Below, one piece after another: positions 52,280 to 58,082 of a DNA stretch of 64,000 nucleotides. A model generated the notes under the pieces. It was not told where the DNA came from. It ran no database searches and saw only the letters and a list, made by a program, of their open reading frames with translations. Within the stretch, counting starts at the first letter, position 1; every line of letters starts with the position of its first letter. This stretch comes from a virus. Made by a program: the position numbers and the translations under genes. The DNA lies in the IMG/VR virus record IMGVR_UViG_3300046501_000132, positions 1-64,000 of that record. One strand, written 5' to 3'.

Positions 52280-52355
52280 TGGTGGCTCGTACCGGGATCG
52301 AACCGGTGACCAGCGGATTTAGAATCCACCGCTCTACCAACTGAGCTAACGAGCC
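52280..52355 (-). tRNA. Amber-reading tRNA (anticodon CTA)
   Basis: Standard numbering gives GGCTCGT, D-arm GCTC/GAGC, anticodon arm GTGGA-TTCTAAA-TCCGC, variable TGGTC, T-arm ACCGG/CCGGT, acceptor ACGAGCC, A73 and CCA. Positions 34-36 are CTA, the complement of UAG. All stems pair. The body closely resembles tRNA-Lys of Escherichia coli, so Lys charging is possible but not certain. Confidence 0.9.
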
Positions 52356-52365
52356 ATTATATATT

Positions 52366-52451
52366 TGGTACCTCGGGTGGGATTCGAACCCACACTCCCT
52401 TTCGGGAAGGGGATTTTGAATCCCCCGCGTCTACCGTTCCGCCACCAAGGC
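52366..52451 (-). tRNA. tRNA-Leu (CAA)
   Basis: Class II; loop TTCAAAA gives CAA, reading UUG. Acceptor GCCTTGG pairs with CCGAGGT, and the variable arm is CCC GAAA GGG. CCA encoded. Confidence 0.9.
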
Positions 52452-52453
52452 AA

Positions 52454-52532
52454 TGGTCTGGGTGGTAGGATTTGAACCTACGACCTCCTAGTTCCAAACC
52501 AGGCCGTCTGACCAGACTGACATTACACCCAG
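52454..52532 (-). tRNA. tRNA-Pro (TGG)
   Basis: Loop TTTGGAA gives TGG. Acceptor CTGGGTG pairs with CACCCAG; A73 and CCA encoded. It lies 2 nt from tRNA-Leu. Confidence 0.88.
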
Positions 52533-52540
52533 ATAAAACT

Positions 52541-52622
52541 TTGATCCTCTTTGTGGGCATCGAACCCACGTCTCCAGCGCATCAACGCCCCGGTATGCTA
52601 TCCATCTACACCATCAGAGGAT
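52541..52622 (-). tRNA. tRNA-like gene, isotype unresolved
   Basis: Acceptor ATCCTCT pairs with AGAGGAT and the T-arm GTGGG TTCGATG CCCAC is good. The anticodon arm is CCGG...CTGG with a long interior containing GCG-TTGATG-CGC, so it has a 10-nt class loop or a 6-nt inner loop. GAT (Ile) could be read but is not secure. No CCA is encoded. Confidence 0.5.
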
Positions 52623-52629
52623 TAAAACT

Positions 52630-52705
52630 TGGCCCCGCCCTCAGGTTACGATCCTGACCCTCAAGCTTTTCAAGCATGCGCTTCCACCAGGTTAGCTTGA
52701 GCGGG
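52630..52705 (-). tRNA. tRNA-Phe (GAA) with altered T-loop
   Basis: Loop TTGAAAA gives GAA. Acceptor CCCGCTC pairs with GGGCGGG. The T-arm is TCAGG ATCGTAA CCTGA: A54 and T58 replace T54 and A58. CCA encoded. Confidence 0.85.
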
Positions 52706-52712
52706 ATAAAAC

Positions 52713-52785
52713 TGGATGCGGGCGCAGGTAACGATCCTGCTTCCATCAAGGCTTATGAGACCTGAGTCCACCACTGGAACCCGCA
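52713..52785 (-). tRNA. tRNA-Met (CAT) with altered T-loop
   Basis: Loop CTCATAA gives CAT. Acceptor TGCGGGT pairs with GCCCGCA; the T-arm is GCAGG ATCGTTA CCTGC with A54/T58. T73 precedes CCA. Elongator, initiator or Ile2 use cannot be told by eye. Confidence 0.82.
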
Positions 52786-52793
52786 TTTGAAAC

Positions 52794-52869
52794 TGGTACA
52801 GACTGTAGGGATCGAACCTACGACAGCCATCTTGTAAGGATGGAACTCTACCAACTGAGCTAAGTCTGC
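52794..52869 (-). tRNA. tRNA-Val (TAC)
   Basis: Loop CTTACAA gives TAC. Stem CCATC/GATGG, T-arm GTAGG TTCGATC CCTAC, A73 and CCA encoded. Confidence 0.92.
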
Positions 52870-52878
52870 ATTAAAACT

Positions 52879-52955
52879 TGGTGGATGTACTAGGACTTGA
52901 ACCTAGAACCTTCCGGGTAAGAGCCGGATACTCTATCCAATTGAGTTACACATCC
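52879..52955 (-). tRNA. tRNA-Lys (CTT)
   Basis: Loop CTCTTAC gives CTT, reading AAG. Acceptor GGATGTG pairs with TACATCC. A second Lys tRNA (TTT) is at 53904 and shares its anticodon stem, so one is probably a duplicate of the other. Confidence 0.92.
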
Positions 52956-52962
52956 ATATTAC

Positions 52963-53049
52963 GATTGAGACACCCAGGCCCTTGTTGTAGTGGTAGGGGC
53001 TTAACCTACCGGCAATAGAGTCCAGACTTTGCCGCAATACATTCTCGGG
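52963..53049 (-). ncRNA. Structured non-tRNA element
   Basis: GAGA...TCTC with adjacent GGG/CCC pairs closes about 87 nt. Inside is GTAGG TTAAGCC CCTAC, resembling a T-arm. There is no anticodon arm and no CCA. It is one of several such elements between tRNAs. Confidence 0.4.
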
Positions 53050-53170
53050 CATCTCAAAACCTTAAATTCCTGGTTGATCTTGCGACTAAACGCCACTCCC
53101 ATCTTGAACCGGACCAACCACCGGTACAGAGTGTCATCATATCCTAGTCGTCACTAGGACAAAGAATCTT

Positions 53171-53407
53171 GCCAATAATTTTGCTAACTGCCTCAGACCG
53201 CCACAACATCGGTCTTCATTATCCGGAAATTTTCGCGCGTCCGGTGGTGCAATTGCTTGCTTTGATGTATGCTACTTGGGGCCTACTTATCGTCTCTCCA
53301 GAGATACGCGGGAATCGAACCCGTCAATTTTCTCAAATCTCTGACTCTGCAGAAGTCTCGGAAAAGGATTTGGTACCTTGCTAGTAACAGTTAGCAAAAT
53401 TATTGGC
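53171..53407 (-). repeat. 237-bp element bounded by 20-bp perfect inverted repeats
   Basis: Positions 53171-53190 and 53388-53407 are exact reverse complements. The right arm contains the 3' CCA end of tRNA-Asn. The 197-nt interior holds several hairpins (AGACCG/CGGTCT, CCGGA/TCCGG) and, at about 53302-53344, a minihelix with AGAGAT/ATCTCT ends and a CGGG TTCGATT CCCG T-arm. No gene is visible. It is either one large RNA hairpin or an inserted element. Confidence 0.65.
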
Positions 53408-53482
53408 TCCGCATCTGAGTAACGATCTCAGCTAATCTCTGATTAACAGTCAGGTCCGTGCACCATGCTCGAATTCTGCGGA
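53404..53482 (-). tRNA. tRNA-Asn (GTT) with altered T-loop
   Basis: Loop CTGTTAA gives GTT. Acceptor TCCGCAG pairs with ATGCGGA; T-arm CTGAG ATCGTTA CTCAG with A54/T58; G73 and CCA. Its 3' end lies in the inverted repeat at 53388-53407. Confidence 0.82.
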
Positions 53483-53500
53483 ACAGCACAAAACTACTTA

Positions 53501-53575
53501 GGGGTGACTAGTCGGACTTGAACCGACACTTACCTGACTCACAATCAGGTTCTCTACCGATTGAGATATAGCCAC
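53501..53575 (-). tRNA. tRNA-His (GTG)
   Basis: Loop TTGTGAG gives GTG. Acceptor GTGGCTA pairs with TAGTCAC, and C73 fits His identity. CCA is not fully encoded, and the base at -1 is T rather than G. Confidence 0.88.
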
Positions 53576-53599
53576 ACCTAAGCACTCTTGTAGAATTAC

Positions 53600-53716
53600 T
53601 TAGGGAACATCTTTTTCTTGTACTTCGCGCCTCAACAGCCACTCCACCAACCCACGACTGATAAAGGCAAACAACAACCAAATACCTAGGAACCAACAAG
53701 CTTCAGTCTTTTCCAT
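53600..53716 (-). CDS. Tiny membrane protein, 38 residues
   Basis: ATG at 53716 overlaps the end of the neighbouring small gene by 14 nt. Sequence MEKTEACWFLGIWLLFAFIS has a single membrane segment and a basic/acidic tail (WLLRREVQEKD). The coupled arrangement supports it, though a chance ORF remains possible. Function unknown. Confidence 0.5.
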   Translation of the reverse strand: MEKTEACWFLGIWLLFAFISRGLVEWLLRREVQEKDVP

Positions 53717-53891
53717 TCATTCGGTCAAACCACTCTTTCGTACACTGAGGATATTGTCTCAGAAACTCAGCGTTAGATTGTTTATACAACTTCTCAACTA
53801 GCTTGCTATCTTTCTTCTCAACCTTCGCGTCATAGACAGCGGTGCCTTTGGCAAACTCGATGTCTCTGACCCAAACCGACCTACTAGCCAT
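53703..53891 (-). CDS. Small hypothetical protein, 62 residues
   Basis: Starts at the ATG at 53891 with AAGGA upstream; an ATG 24 nt earlier lies in the tRNA-Lys leader. The sequence begins MASRSVWVRDIEFAKGTAVY and ends KEWFDRMNGKD; it is basic and helical. It lies between tRNA-His and tRNA-Lys. Function unknown. Confidence 0.6.
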   Translation of the reverse strand: MASRSVWVRDIEFAKGTAVYDAKVEKKDSKLVEKLYKQSNAEFLRQYPQCTKEWFDRMNGKD

Positions 53892-53903
53892 CTTTCTAAT
53901 CCT

Positions 53904-53980
53904 TGGTTGGAGCACTGGGATTTGAACCCAGAACTTTCCGGGTAAAAGCCGGATACTCTATCCAGTTGAGTTATACTCCA
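53904..53980 (-). tRNA. tRNA-Lys (TTT)
   Basis: Loop CTTTTAC gives TTT. Acceptor TGGAGTA pairs with TGCTCCA; T-arm CTGGG TTCAAAT CCCAG; A73 and CCA. Confidence 0.92.
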
Positions 53981-53986
53981 TTTAAC

Positions 53987-54063
53987 TGGAGCGGGTGACA
54001 GGATTCGAACCTGCGACGAACTGCTTGGAAGGCAGACACTCTACCGAGCTGAGTTACACCCGC
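53987..54063 (-). tRNA. tRNA-Gly (TCC)
   Basis: Loop CTTCCAA gives TCC. Acceptor GCGGGTG pairs with CACCCGC; T73 and CCA encoded, as in Gly tRNAs. Confidence 0.92.
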
Positions 54064-54070
54064 ATAAAAC

Positions 54071-54148
54071 TGGCGTCCCCACCGGGGGTCAAACCCGGTT
54101 CTCGTCCTTGAAAGGGACGGGTTCTAATCTACCGTAAACTACAGGGAC
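54071..54148 (-). tRNA. tRNA-Glu (TTC), second copy
   Basis: Loop CTTTCAA gives TTC. Acceptor GTCCCTG pairs with TGGGGAC; G73 and CCA, like E. coli tRNA-Glu. The T-loop is TTTGACC and the D-arm is unlike the first Glu tRNA. Confidence 0.85.
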
Positions 54149-54157
54149 TTAAAACTT

Positions 54158-54234
54158 TGGCGACACGTAGGGGATTCGAACCCCTGACCTTCGGATAGAC
54201 AATCCACTGCTCTACCAGCCTGAGCTAACGTGCC
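54158..54234 (-). tRNA. tRNA-Asp (GTC)
   Basis: Loop TTGTCTA gives GTC. Acceptor GGCACGT pairs with ACGTGTC; G73 and CCA. One anticodon-stem pair is mismatched. Confidence 0.9.
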
Positions 54235-54277
54235 GTATTTCTTTCTCGCTTCGTATTACTACTTAGTCGATGTAATA

Positions 54278-54306
54278 ATTATAACCCCGACTATGTGATA
54301 AGTAAA
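54278..54306 (-). promoter_or_regulatory. Promoter inside the tRNA array
   Basis: On the minus strand TTTACT (54301-54306), 17 bp, TATAAT (54278-54283). It faces tRNA-Asp and the remainder of the array toward 50 kb. Confidence 0.7.
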
Positions 54307-54313
54307 ATGAATC

Positions 54314-54388
54314 TGGAGTGGGTAACTGGATTCTAACCAGTGTAGCAAGGTTTTGCAGACCTGCACCTAAACACTCGGACACACCCAC
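54314..54388 (-). tRNA. tRNA-Cys (GCA)
   Basis: Loop CTGCAAA gives GCA. Acceptor GTGGGTG pairs with TACCCAC; T73 and CCA, as expected for Cys. Confidence 0.9.
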
Positions 54389-54396
54389 ATAAATGA

Positions 54397-54472
54397 TAGG
54401 CCGGTGGGGTGTCAGCAATAACCCTTACCCAAGGGTCCGTGTTTCCCATCCTCCGTTTACTTTCCTTACCTA
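54397..54472 (-). ncRNA. Structured non-tRNA element
   Basis: GATAGG and CCTATC close about 76 nt between tRNA-Cys and tRNA-Ser. An inner hairpin ACCCTT/AAGGGT lies in the middle. There is no anticodon or T-loop consensus and no CCA. Confidence 0.4.
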
Positions 54473-54491
54473 TCGGGACTTGCATGCAACT

Positions 54492-54579
54492 TGGCGGAAG
54501 ATGAAGGATTCGAACCTTCGTGCCGTTTCCAACGCGCTCCTTAGCAGGGAGGCCCAATAAGCCACTCTGGCAATCTTCC
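54492..54579 (-). tRNA. tRNA-Ser (GCT)
   Basis: Class II; loop CTGCTAA gives GCT, reading AGC/AGU. Acceptor GGAAGAT pairs with ATCTTCC; G73 and CCA. Confidence 0.92.
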
Positions 54580-54580
54580 T

Positions 54581-54745
54581 TTACTCACTATGAAACTTAT
54601 CAACCATTCGATTGAATTTCTTCTTGAATGATCGCATCACACGCTTGCGGGATTTCCTTGGAGGACAACAGCATCGGCAATGCCAACCACCGCCTCCAAT
54701 ACAAGCGTGTACCATTTTCATAAAACAGCCTTTCTCTTTCATCAT
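54581..54745 (-). CDS. Small Cys-rich basic protein, 54 residues
   Basis: From the ATG at 54745 (a second ATG follows immediately), with GGAG upstream. The product has a GGGGWHCRCCCPPRKSRKRV core and a basic helical end (SFKKKFNRMVDKF). Similar short proteins with a WHCRCC motif occur in other large phages. The stop is 2 nt from tRNA-Ser(GCT). A longer ORF in another frame overlaps the next tRNA and is not credible. Function unknown; zinc binding is possible. Confidence 0.65.
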   Translation of the reverse strand: MMKEKGCFMKMVHACIGGGGWHCRCCCPPRKSRKRVMRSFKKKFNRMVDKFHSE

Positions 54746-54794
54746 GATCTCCATTTGGTGTTATACCTAATGTCGCATCATAATCTCCTAATCT

Positions 54795-54882
54795 TGGAGG
54801 AAAGTCAGGGATTCGAACCCTGGAACCCTTTCGGGTTTCTTGCTTTCTAGACAAGTGCAATCGACCGCTCTGCCAACCTTCC
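54795..54882 (-). tRNA. tRNA-Ser (AGA), class II, T73
   Basis: Loop CTAGAAA gives AGA, reading UCU. Body TGGCAGAGCGGTCGA and the long variable arm (ACCC GAAA GGGT) are Ser-like. The discriminator before CCA is T, not the G normal for Ser. An A34 Ser tRNA is unusual in bacteria. Confidence 0.8.
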
Positions 54883-54932
54883 AAAACCCAAACGCATCCT
54901 CTACCGCGAAGAATTGCCCAGGTGTTATAATC

Positions 54933-55007
54933 TGGTACCGGGTAGTGGATTCGAACCACTGACCTAACGATTATCGATCGTTTGCACTACCGCTGTGCTA
55001 ACCCGGT
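54933..55007 (-). tRNA. tRNA-Ile (GAT)
   Basis: Standard numbering gives anticodon arm AACGA-TCGATAA-TCGTT, so the anticodon is GAT and position 33 is C instead of T. Acceptor ACCGGGT pairs with ACCCGGT; A73 and CCA. Confidence 0.85.
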
Positions 55008-55009
55008 AT

Positions 55010-55125
55010 TGGCGAATACGTATGGAATTGAACCAATCTGTGGAACGTGATCACCTGGAAGGACAGACGCCTGTTTTGTCACTTCCCCACATTTCTCTAT
55101 GATCCTAGACCCTCGTCACATATTC
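55010..55125 (-). ncRNA. tRNA-like RNA with CCA end, 116 nt
   Basis: Acceptor GAATATG pairs with CGTATTC and G73-CCA is encoded. The T-loop is TTCAATT, though its stem pairs only partly. Instead of D and anticodon arms there is about 75 nt with a long helix (GGAAG plus GACA against TGTC plus CTTCC) capped by ACAG/CTGT. It could be a tRNA with an insertion, or a tRNA-mimicking RNA. Confidence 0.45.
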
Positions 55126-55132
55126 GTAAAAC

Positions 55133-55208
55133 TGGTAGTAATGGACGGATTCGAACCGCCGACCAATTCCGTATGAAGGAACTGCTCTACCAACTGAGCT
55201 ACATTACC
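55133..55208 (-). tRNA. tRNA-Met (CAT), second
   Basis: Loop TTCATAC gives CAT. Acceptor GGTAATG pairs with CATTACT; A73 and CCA. Elongator Met or Ile2 (with a modified C34) are both possible. Confidence 0.88.
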
Positions 55209-55212
55209 ATAG

Positions 55213-55317
55213 AAGTGACCCAAGTTTTAGGATAATAGACACCGCTTCTACCATCGTCGTTCTATCATTTTATCTCCATAACAACAATAGACACTTTGGC
55301 GATGGTCAAGGCCAGTC
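55213..55317 (-). ncRNA. Structured non-tRNA element
   Basis: AAGTGAC and GTCACTT close about 105 nt, and ACCATCG pairs with CGATGGT further in. There is no anticodon arm, T-loop or CCA. The perfect 7-bp closing stem is similar in length to a tRNA acceptor stem. Confidence 0.42.
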
Positions 55318-55332
55318 ACTTATATTTACATC

Positions 55333-55421
55333 TGGTGGGGACGGTAGGACTCGAACCTACAGCGTTTCTTATGTCACAGATTTACAGTCTGCTGCCTTCG
55401 ACCAATTCGGCACACATCCCC
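55333..55421 (-). tRNA. tRNA-Tyr (GTA)
   Basis: Class II; loop CTGTAAA gives GTA with stem CAGA/TCTG. Acceptor GGGGATG pairs with CGTCCCC; A73 and CCA. Confidence 0.93.
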
Positions 55422-55432
55422 AATAAAACTAC

Positions 55433-55621
55433 TTAGTTGCCCTTCCGAGCAACTGGAGCCTTGTCATCCGGACCACGACGCTTCGCGGTGTACAGACGCT
55501 TGGAAGCATCCTTACCGTGAAGAGGCTTGGTCTTTGCCGGACCACTACCACCGCCCTTACGAACAGCGGAGATTTGCTTTGCTGCTGCATTCTTCTTTGC
55601 AGCCTTGCTTTGACGAGACAT
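55433..55621 (-). CDS. Small highly basic protein, 62 residues
   Basis: Begins MSRQSKAAKKNAAAKQISAV and continues with a Gly/Ser/Pro-rich middle and KRLYTAKRRGPDDK. The composition is Lys/Arg/Ala-rich with no hydrophobic core, so it is probably disordered and could bind nucleic acid. AAAGG precedes the ATG. The gene is upstream of tRNA-Tyr. Function unknown. Confidence 0.65.
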   Translation of the reverse strand: MSRQSKAAKKNAAAKQISAVRKGGGSGPAKTKPLHGKDASKRLYTAKRRGPDDKAPVARKGN

Positions 55622-56036
55622 CCTTTAAATCCTTTTCAATGATTTTAACCGTTAGGCTTGAGAAGGAATCTGTTCACAAATTCCTTCCTCAGCCGAATTC
55701 CCAGCACGCCAGCCCAGAGCACACATCGGGGTCAATTCAATGATCACCCACTACACTATTATCTGGGATTTGAAGAATCTCTAAGACTTGATGATTTGAG
55801 TTTTGAAAATCTTAAACTTTAAACATCTGATCTTTCAACCTTCAGCTTTAACCTTTGAGCTTTGATGTCTGTTGCGGGCATCCTAGCCCGCAATATTGTC
55901 TTTTCGATAAGAATTCGAAATACAATGCACCTTAGCATGGTTTTGGCTCTCGCAGTTTTTACGTCCTAGCGAGAAGTGGACGCCGAAAGTTTTGACGCGT
56001 TCGACGTACCAGGAATTCAGATTACTACAAAACTAC
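55622..56036 (-). other. Gene-free region with purine heptads and a hairpin cluster
   Basis: No credible gene. At about 55780-55870 the minus strand repeats an AAAG element at roughly 7-nt spacing (TCAAAGC, TCAAAGG, TTAAAGC). At 55870-56020 there are several hairpins: TTGCGGGC/GCCCGCAA (55872-55893), TTTCGA/TCGAAA, TCTCGC/GCGAGA and an ACGCCGAA/TTCGACGT pair. Two loops share GCTAGGA. It may be a leader RNA, non-coding RNA or origin. Confidence 0.45.
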
Positions 56037-56672
56037 TTAGTCGGCAATTTCGATCTCAGTGCGAGCATTCGACTCCGACAGAACAAAATCAACTTCCGTC
56101 ACGAAGTCCGAGAACTTCGTTTGTAGTTCCTTGATCTTGTCTGCAATCTTAACCGGATCCAGCAACTTCGCTTCCGACTCACCCTTAACCGCCTGAGCGA
56201 TCAGGTTGTATTGATCTTCGTTGACCTTGCCCTTGTCATTACCATAGGCGGCCATCACACGCTTTTCGATGTCAGCTTCAACACGAGTGTTTTGCTGGTT
56301 CACCGCATTCGTCGCCTGGTTGTAATGAGCAACCAGAGTGTTGATGAAGTGCTGGGTATAACCAATCGAACCCTTACGCTCGATAGCCTCAGCAACAGTC
56401 ATTTCCGTACCGCTGATGTTCACCTTGGTGGAACCGTTCGATACGATGATGGCTCGCTTAATGGCATCACGCCGAGCAATGAGAGCCTCAACTTGTTGGA
56501 ACGACGCTGTGATTGCCGATTCGATCTGTTCCTTGGTCACCGCCGAGTTCAGCGGGACTTCCTTCTTGCCGCGTACTGCAGCGACATACGTACCACCCAC
56601 GATAGCGGAGTTGATACGTGAATCCAGGGTCTTCAGTTCGGCCAGGCCGCGCGTTACCGTAATCTTTGTCAT
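56037..56672 (-). CDS. Conserved phage protein, possibly DIP1984-like
   Basis: This 211-residue protein begins MTKITVTRGLAELKTLDSRI. Its centre, LIARRDAIKRAIIVSNGSTK followed by MTVAEAIERK, matches a helical-bundle pattern seen in phage and bacterial proteins, some labelled DIP1984. The C-terminal half is coiled coil (VDPVKIADKIKELQTKFSDF-like). No catalytic motif. The family assignment is tentative. Confidence 0.65.
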   Translation of the reverse strand: MTKITVTRGLAELKTLDSRINSAIVGGTYVAAVRGKKEVPLNSAVTKEQIESAITASFQQVEALIARRDAIKRAIIVSNGSTKVNISGTEMTVAEAIERKGSIGYTQHFINTLVAHYNQATNAVNQQNTRVEADIEKRVMAAYGNDKGKVNEDQYNLIAQAVKGESEAKLLDPVKIADKIKELQTKFSDFVTEVDFVLSESNARTEIEIAD

Positions 56673-56711
56673 ACTTTCCTTTCTCTCTTTTCGTAAAATT
56701 ACTTAGTCTGA

Positions 56712-57272
56712 TTATTTCCGGCGAGAAAATCCGCCGAAAGAAGAACTTTTGGAAGCTGAAGGCTTGTCCAACGACAGCTTCTTCGGGGTGGATGGTGCGA
56801 TCGGTGAAGGTGCTGCCGGAATAACCTTGGAAGCCGATACCGGAACAGACTTCATTTGTGTCGGAGCCGTGGCAACAACTGGTGCAGGTTTCGGCGTTTC
56901 CTTCACATACTGCTTGACGATCACAGTCTTGTTGACCACCGTCGGACGGTTGTAATACCGATCCTGACCATAACGACGATCATCATAGTAGCGCGGTTGG
57001 TTGTTGTTACTTGCCGATCCCAGGGCATAACCCAGGGCCGCACCAGCCAGGGCGCCGGTCATCGTATCGCCAGAATGGCTCTGGGCCGGGGCTTGATTGA
57101 TGATCACCGGAGCGGGTGTAGTAGCCACAGGGGCGGAAGCGACCTGGGTCTGAGCCTGAGCAGCTTGAGCTGCAAACACACCCGGAGGAACAGGGTTGGA
57201 TACCTGTTTATCCTCACCACAACCGGCCAGGAAAGCCAGCGATACCGCCACTACAAGCAGAGTCTTCTTCAT
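56712..57272 (-). CDS. Lipoprotein with glycine-zipper segment
   Basis: This 186-residue protein has a type II signal peptide: MKKTLLVVAVSLAFLAGCGED with lipobox LAGC, giving a lipidated Cys near 18. A glycine-zipper stretch (GALAGAALGYALGSA) lies around 70-85, followed by Tyr/Arg-rich and Pro/Ala/Ser-rich tails. It resembles OmpA-like or Rcp/SmpA-type envelope lipoproteins in style. Possible roles are superinfection exclusion or envelope stress; none is shown. Confidence 0.78.
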   Translation of the reverse strand: MKKTLLVVAVSLAFLAGCGEDKQVSNPVPPGVFAAQAAQAQTQVASAPVATTPAPVIINQAPAQSHSGDTMTGALAGAALGYALGSASNNNQPRYYDDRRYGQDRYYNRPTVVNKTVIVKQYVKETPKPAPVVATAPTQMKSVPVSASKVIPAAPSPIAPSTPKKLSLDKPSASKSSSFGGFSRRK

Positions 57273-57298
57273 TTTCTTACAAAGGTTGAGTTTTGAAA

Positions 57299-57508
57299 TT
57301 ACTTCTTAGTGTGTTCCACGATACCGATCAACACCGCCATACGTCCTTTAATGCCATGCAGATTCTTGATCGAGCCGGATTCAAACAACACACCATTACT
57401 ATAGAACGAGGCATCAACCATCTTGATAACATCCGCTGCGACAGATTCAATCAAACTCAGGACATCCAGACTAACATTAGTCGGAATATCTTTGTTCACA
57501 TTCAACAT
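57299..57508 (-). CDS. Small hypothetical protein, 69 residues
   Basis: Start chosen at the ATG at 57508 because GGAGAAGTG precedes it; an ATG 21 nt upstream is in frame. The product begins MLNVNKDIPTNVSLDVLSLI and ends IGIVEHTKK, an alpha/beta pattern. No family recognised. It is the next gene after the 176-residue hypothetical. Confidence 0.6.
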   Translation of the reverse strand: MLNVNKDIPTNVSLDVLSLIESVAADVIKMVDASFYSNGVLFESGSIKNLHGIKGRMAVLIGIVEHTKK

Positions 57509-57547
57509 CACTTCTCCAAAAGCTATCATACATCATACATCATACCA

Positions 57548-58078
57548 TTAATTCGGTAGATTGAACTGTGCTGAAGCAATCAGCTTATTTAGACACACCA
57601 AGGTCTTGGGTGTGATGTAATGATCTGACGCAAATTCTTCAATGTCGAAGTCGATCATCCGTTCACGATCATACGAACGCTTGATGCGCATAATATATGC
57701 CAAATTCGGATTACTATCCGAAATGAACTTAACTTCGGACTGACTCCAATTAGGAATCCACTTACCGTAGTTGTCCTGATAGTATTCATCAGGCAATTCC
57801 TTCACCTTCTGAACATACCCACGAGCTTGCTTCAGGATTTCGAAGACGTCATCGCCAATAATCACTCCCTCTTTGGAGGCATCCAAGACCAGAGTTTGAT
57901 CAGACTGAGACATCCAGAACCAGAACTTGAATTCAAGAGAAGTCTGGTCAACTCGACTGATACCAAAGCTGCGACGCATTTCAATCCGAGGATTTTGTCC
58001 CTTGGCGTAAATCTTTGCCGCTTCGAAGGCCATCGTTCCGATGTATTCTCCGACCGATACTTTGAAATCTTCAAGCAC
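57548..58078 (-). CDS. Hypothetical protein
   Basis: This 176-residue protein begins MLEDFKVSVGEYIGTMAFEA. Residues 35-70 are beta-rich (SLEFKFWFWMSQSDQTLVLD) and the rest alternates helices and aromatic strands (DEYYQDNYGKWIPNW). The ATG is 4 nt after the upstream stop. Nothing matches a family I know. Confidence 0.65.
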   Translation of the reverse strand: MLEDFKVSVGEYIGTMAFEAAKIYAKGQNPRIEMRRSFGISRVDQTSLEFKFWFWMSQSDQTLVLDASKEGVIIGDDVFEILKQARGYVQKVKELPDEYYQDNYGKWIPNWSQSEVKFISDSNPNLAYIMRIKRSYDRERMIDFDIEEFASDHYITPKTLVCLNKLIASAQFNLPN

Positions 58079-58082
58079 GCTA

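Noticed and set aside
54600-54959. 119-residue ORF on the minus strand
   Set aside because: Its first half lies on tRNA-Ser(AGA) and tRNA-Ile sequence. The 54-residue ORF in another frame has a better start and composition.
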